64,000 bases of DNA from the NCBI RefSeq assembly GCF_002269345.1, contig NZ_CP022889.1, positions 2,522,501-2,586,500 on the forward strand, written 5' to 3'. Source of the stretch: Tsuneonella mangrovi. GTDB taxonomy: Bacteria > Pseudomonadota > Alphaproteobacteria > Sphingomonadales > Sphingomonadaceae. The notes under the pieces were generated by a model. The model did not search any database. It was not told the DNA's origin and saw only the letters and a list, made by a program, of their open reading frames with translations. Positions 61,851 to 64,000 of the stretch are shown here, piece after piece; position 1 is the stretch's first letter, and each line of letters opens with the position of its first letter. A program made the position numbers and the translations under genes.

Positions 61851-62405
61851 ATGGCTATTGGCAAGACTACTCGATATTCGGGGGTGGCGATGCTGCTCCA
61901 CTGGCTGATCGCGATCGCGGTCATCGTGAACTGGCGCATCGCGGAGCACTCGCACGGGCTGCCTAAGGCAGAGCACGATGCGGTGATGCAGTACCATTTC
62001 GAAGTCGGGATGACGATCCTGCTGCTCACGGTGCTACGGATCGTGTGGCGCCTGATCCATCGCCCGCCGCCGATTGGCCCGCACCTCCAGCCATGGGAGC
62101 GAATGCTGGCGCGCACTCTCCATTCGCTGTTTTACGTCCTGCTGATCGGCCTGCCGCTGTTCGGCTGGATCGGCGTTTCCGGGTACGGGACTCACATCTC
62201 GTTCTGGGGCTTGTTCACGATCAACCCGCTTCCAGTCGGTTTCGGACCCGATGAAGCCAAGTCGATTATCGATATGCACGAGACGATAGCAGACACATTT
62301 CTGATCCTGATCGTCCTGCATACCCTCGGTGCGCTCAAGCACACGTTCTACGACAAGGATGGCAACCTCTGGCGGATGCTGCCGTTCGGCACCCCGCGCG
62401 GCTGA
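61851..62405 (+). CDS. Cytochrome b561 family protein
   Basis: 184 residues, four membrane helices: YSGVAMLLHWLIAIAVIVNWR, QYHFEVGMTILLLTVLRIVWR, LHSLFYVLLIGLPLFGWIG and ETIADTFLILIVLHTLGALKH. Heme-b His candidates are in LLHW, LHSLFY, YHFEVG and LIVLHTLGALKH. Di-heme quinol-linked electron carrier of the inner membrane (CybB-like). Start ATG 61851. A hairpin follows that serves mostly the opposite strand. Confidence 0.93.
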   Translation: MAIGKTTRYSGVAMLLHWLIAIAVIVNWRIAEHSHGLPKAEHDAVMQYHFEVGMTILLLTVLRIVWRLIHRPPPIGPHLQPWERMLARTLHSLFYVLLIGLPLFGWIGVSGYGTHISFWGLFTINPLPVGFGPDEAKSIIDMHETIADTFLILIVLHTLGALKHTFYDKDGNLWRMLPFGTPRG

Positions 62406-62421
62406 CTTCACGACCTGCATG

Positions 62422-62458
62422 AAAAAGCCCCCGCCGGCCGGCCAGGCTGGCGGGGGCT
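62422..62458 (-). terminator. Rho-independent terminator of the RcnB-like gene
   Basis: AGCCCCCGCC / GGCGGGGGCT stem of ten perfect pairs around a 13-base loop, followed on the minus strand by TTTTT. It ends the leftward RcnB-like transcript, and the stem may also stop cytochrome b561 read-through. Confidence 0.88.
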
Positions 62459-62496
62459 CTTGCTGTCGACGGACCCTTTCCTTCCCGTCGACGCGG

Positions 62497-63384
62497 CTAC
62501 CAGAAGAAGTCGTAGATCACGTCGACGACTTCGCCGGTGTAGGTGTTCACCAGCAGCACGTCGTCGTAATAGCGGACCCAGCGATAGGGGCCGTAGGCCG
62601 GCGGCAAGCGGTAGTAGTACGGATCGCTGATCCAGTAGCGGCTGCTGAAGAACAGGTTGTCGAGGTAGAATCCGATCCCGATCCGGCTGTAACTATAGCT
62701 TCGGTACGGCGCGTAGTAGCGTCCGATCCGGAAGATGTTGCGGTTGTAGCTGCGATAGCGATGCCAGTCGTAGCGCGAATTGTCCCGCCATCCGCGGTTC
62801 CAGTTGCGATAATCGCGATCCCGATGCCACTCGCGATGGCGGTCGTTCCTGTAGCGATCGTTGCGGTCACCCCGCCAGTCGCGCTGGCGCGCATCGCGAT
62901 AGCCATCGCGATAGGTTTGGCGATTGGTTGCGCGATCCTGCCGCCAATCGGTGCGCTGCCCGTCGCGGTACCCGTCGCGATATGTGCGGTTGCGCCCTGG
63001 GTCAGAGTAAGTCCGGTTGGGCTCGGCGCGGACTTCGACCTGGCGCTGGTCGCTGCGGTTCCATTCGCGAGTGCTGCGCTGCTGGGCAGTCTCGCTGCGA
63101 TTTTGGCTGCGGTTCCATGCGCGCTGGTCGCGCTGCTGCGAACGCTGGACCTGGCGATAGGGCTGCTGCTGCGGTCGCGCCTGTGCTTGCTGTGCCTGCT
63201 GCGGTGCCTGCCGCATCATCGGCCGGGCAGCAGGACGCGGGCGCTCGGCGCGGGCCTGTGCGCGGTCGCGTTCGATCCGTGAACCGGCCTCGACCGCATT
63301 GGCCTGCGCGGGAATCAGGGCGAGTCCAAGCGCAGCGGCAACGATGCCAGCGGTGCCGGTCTGCAACAGGGTCTTCAATGTCAT
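62497..63384 (-). CDS. RcnB-like secreted Arg/Tyr-rich protein
   Basis: 295 residues. Signal peptide ends PAQANA. The middle (40-220) is low complexity, rich in Arg, Tyr, Trp, Asn and Gln, with a repeated unit TYRDGYRD at about 134 and 158. The last 45 residues, WISDPYYYRLPPAYGPYRWV and then YYDDVLLVNTYTG-x-VVDVI, match the RcnB domain, known in E. coli as a periplasmic Ni/Co homeostasis protein. No rcnA nearby. Start ATG 63384. A strong terminator follows and an inverted repeat lies upstream. Confidence 0.82.
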   Translation of the reverse strand: MTLKTLLQTGTAGIVAAALGLALIPAQANAVEAGSRIERDRAQARAERPRPAARPMMRQAPQQAQQAQARPQQQPYRQVQRSQQRDQRAWNRSQNRSETAQQRSTREWNRSDQRQVEVRAEPNRTYSDPGRNRTYRDGYRDGQRTDWRQDRATNRQTYRDGYRDARQRDWRGDRNDRYRNDRHREWHRDRDYRNWNRGWRDNSRYDWHRYRSYNRNIFRIGRYYAPYRSYSYSRIGIGFYLDNLFFSSRYWISDPYYYRLPPAYGPYRWVRYYDDVLLVNTYTGEVVDVIYDFFW

Positions 63385-63468
63385 GGTGGCTCTCCAATCC
63401 ATGCCGCCCCACAACCTGCGGCCTGTGTCCATGAGAGTCGATCTAGTTCATCTTGGATGTCCTCAATC

Positions 63469-63495
63469 TGAACGGAATGGAATGGTTACCGTTCA
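63469..63495. promoter_or_regulatory. Inverted repeat between RcnB-like and clcA genes
   Basis: TGAACGG-13 bases-CCGTTCA, perfect 7-base arms, in the shared 158-base gap between divergent genes. Candidate operator; no regulator family is assigned. Confidence 0.35.
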
Positions 63496-63542
63496 TGCTC
63501 TCAACGCTCGACACGAGAGACCAAGCGGCATAAGCGATCCCC

Positions 63543-64000
63543 ATGCGATTCCCCGTTTTATCGAGCCGGCGCCTGCGTGAGAGCATGCCGGAAGAGTTCG
63601 TCAATCCGGAAGACTGGGGCCGCAGGATATCCACGCTCGTTGCGGCGGTTTTGATCGGCCTGACCGCGCTCGGGTTTGCCTGGGCGGGCGATCGTTCGAC
63701 CGCGATATTCGACAATTTGCAGCGTGCCTATCCATGGGTCCATTTCGTGCTCACGCCGCTATTGTTCACCGGCATTGTCTGGGCGACCGTCCGGTTTGCG
63801 CCCGGATCGCGCGGGTCGGGCATCCCGCAGGTGATCGCGGCGAGCCATATGCCGCAAGGCCGGGCAGCGGATGCGCTGGTGTCGATCCGAGTGGCGCTGT
63901 TCAAGGTCGTGGCGACGTTCTCCGCATTGCTCGGCGGGGCTTCGGTCGGACGCGAAGGACCGACGGTGCAGCTGGCTGCCGCACTGATGGTCAAGGTGCA
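63543..64000 (+). CDS. CLC-family chloride channel/antiporter, N-terminal part (cut by edge)
   Basis: 152 residues visible. Two of the CLC Cl(-)-binding motifs are present: GSGIPQV and GREGPTVQLA, between hydrophobic helices (STLVAAVLIGLTALGFAW and HFVLTPLLFTGIVWAT). The Glu in GREGP is the gating or proton glutamate. Rest of the gene lies beyond 64000. Start ATG 63543 (MRFPVLSSRRL). Confidence 0.93.
   Translation, partial: MRFPVLSSRRLRESMPEEFVNPEDWGRRISTLVAAVLIGLTALGFAWAGDRSTAIFDNLQRAYPWVHFVLTPLLFTGIVWATVRFAPGSRGSGIPQVIAASHMPQGRAADALVSIRVALFKVVATFSALLGGASVGREGPTVQLAAALMVKV

Overview
The window reads as one continuous stretch of chromosome from a high-GC alphaproteobacterium, most likely a sphingomonad and probably Erythrobacteraceae. 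Supporting this are the GC content (roughly 63-65% by eye), many ATGA or GTGA start/stop overlaps, a class I lysyl-tRNA synthetase, plant-type glutamate-cysteine ligase, a DciA-like DUF721 protein, a DUF1489 protein, the rpmH-rnpA-yidD-yidC-engB cluster and a TonB-like protein without ExbB/ExbD. This placement rests on recognised families and gene order; no database search was run. I see no rRNA, tRNA, CRISPR array, insertion sequence, prophage or attachment site. No stretch longer than 300 bases lacks a gene.

Layout. 1-8.4 kb: start of ppk1 (cut by the left edge), a LysR regulator, then a leftward unit dciA-like / dsbA / dsbA-lipoprotein / smc, divergent from mutY. 8.5-16 kb: a tightly overlapping rightward run (serine hydrolase, nudC, FrnE-like thiol oxidoreductase, SDR), a berberine-bridge-type oxidase, DUF1489, mgtE and a cyclophilin. 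16-22 kb: a LysR regulator and the leftward phoH / ybeY / corC set, interrupted by an unusual PDZ-membrane-GAF protein. 22-34 kb: a lipoprotein, astD, a hydrolase plus glycosyltransferase pair, YfgM-like plus bamB, a large ICMT-like membrane protein, gshA, rsmE, ubiA and an SRAP protein. 34-42 kb: ubiG, lysC, purT, a nitronate monooxygenase-like enzyme, a VOC protein, a TonB-like protein, an AT-richer orphan membrane gene and yifB. 42-46.3 kb: a periplasmic protein, then rpmH-rnpA-yidD-yidC-engB (ribosome, RNase P and inner-membrane insertion). 46.3-54.8 kb: FAD oxidoreductase, VOC, GST, S1/P1 nuclease, cupin, dapE, a dicarboxylate symporter, and a divergent VOC/soxR pair with a near-perfect SoxR box. 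54.8-64 kb: a SixA-like phosphatase that appears to need a CTG start, a DinG/XPD-type helicase, a small secreted protein, lysK, DUF1003, a prolyl-4-hydroxylase-like enzyme, cytochrome b561, an RcnB-like protein and the start of a CLC chloride channel.

Most genes are housekeeping: chromosome segregation, base-excision repair, ribosome biogenesis, lysine/DAP synthesis (lysC, dapE), ubiquinone synthesis (ubiA, ubiG), purine synthesis (purT), glutathione (gshA, GST), outer-membrane assembly (bamB) and periplasmic thiol oxidation. I found no obvious large novel system. The points most worth a second look are the CTG-initiated phosphatase, the SoxR-box-controlled VOC gene, the PDZ-membrane-GAF protein inside the phoH-ybeY-corC set, the low-GC orphan membrane gene, and a few inverted repeats at promoters or start sites.
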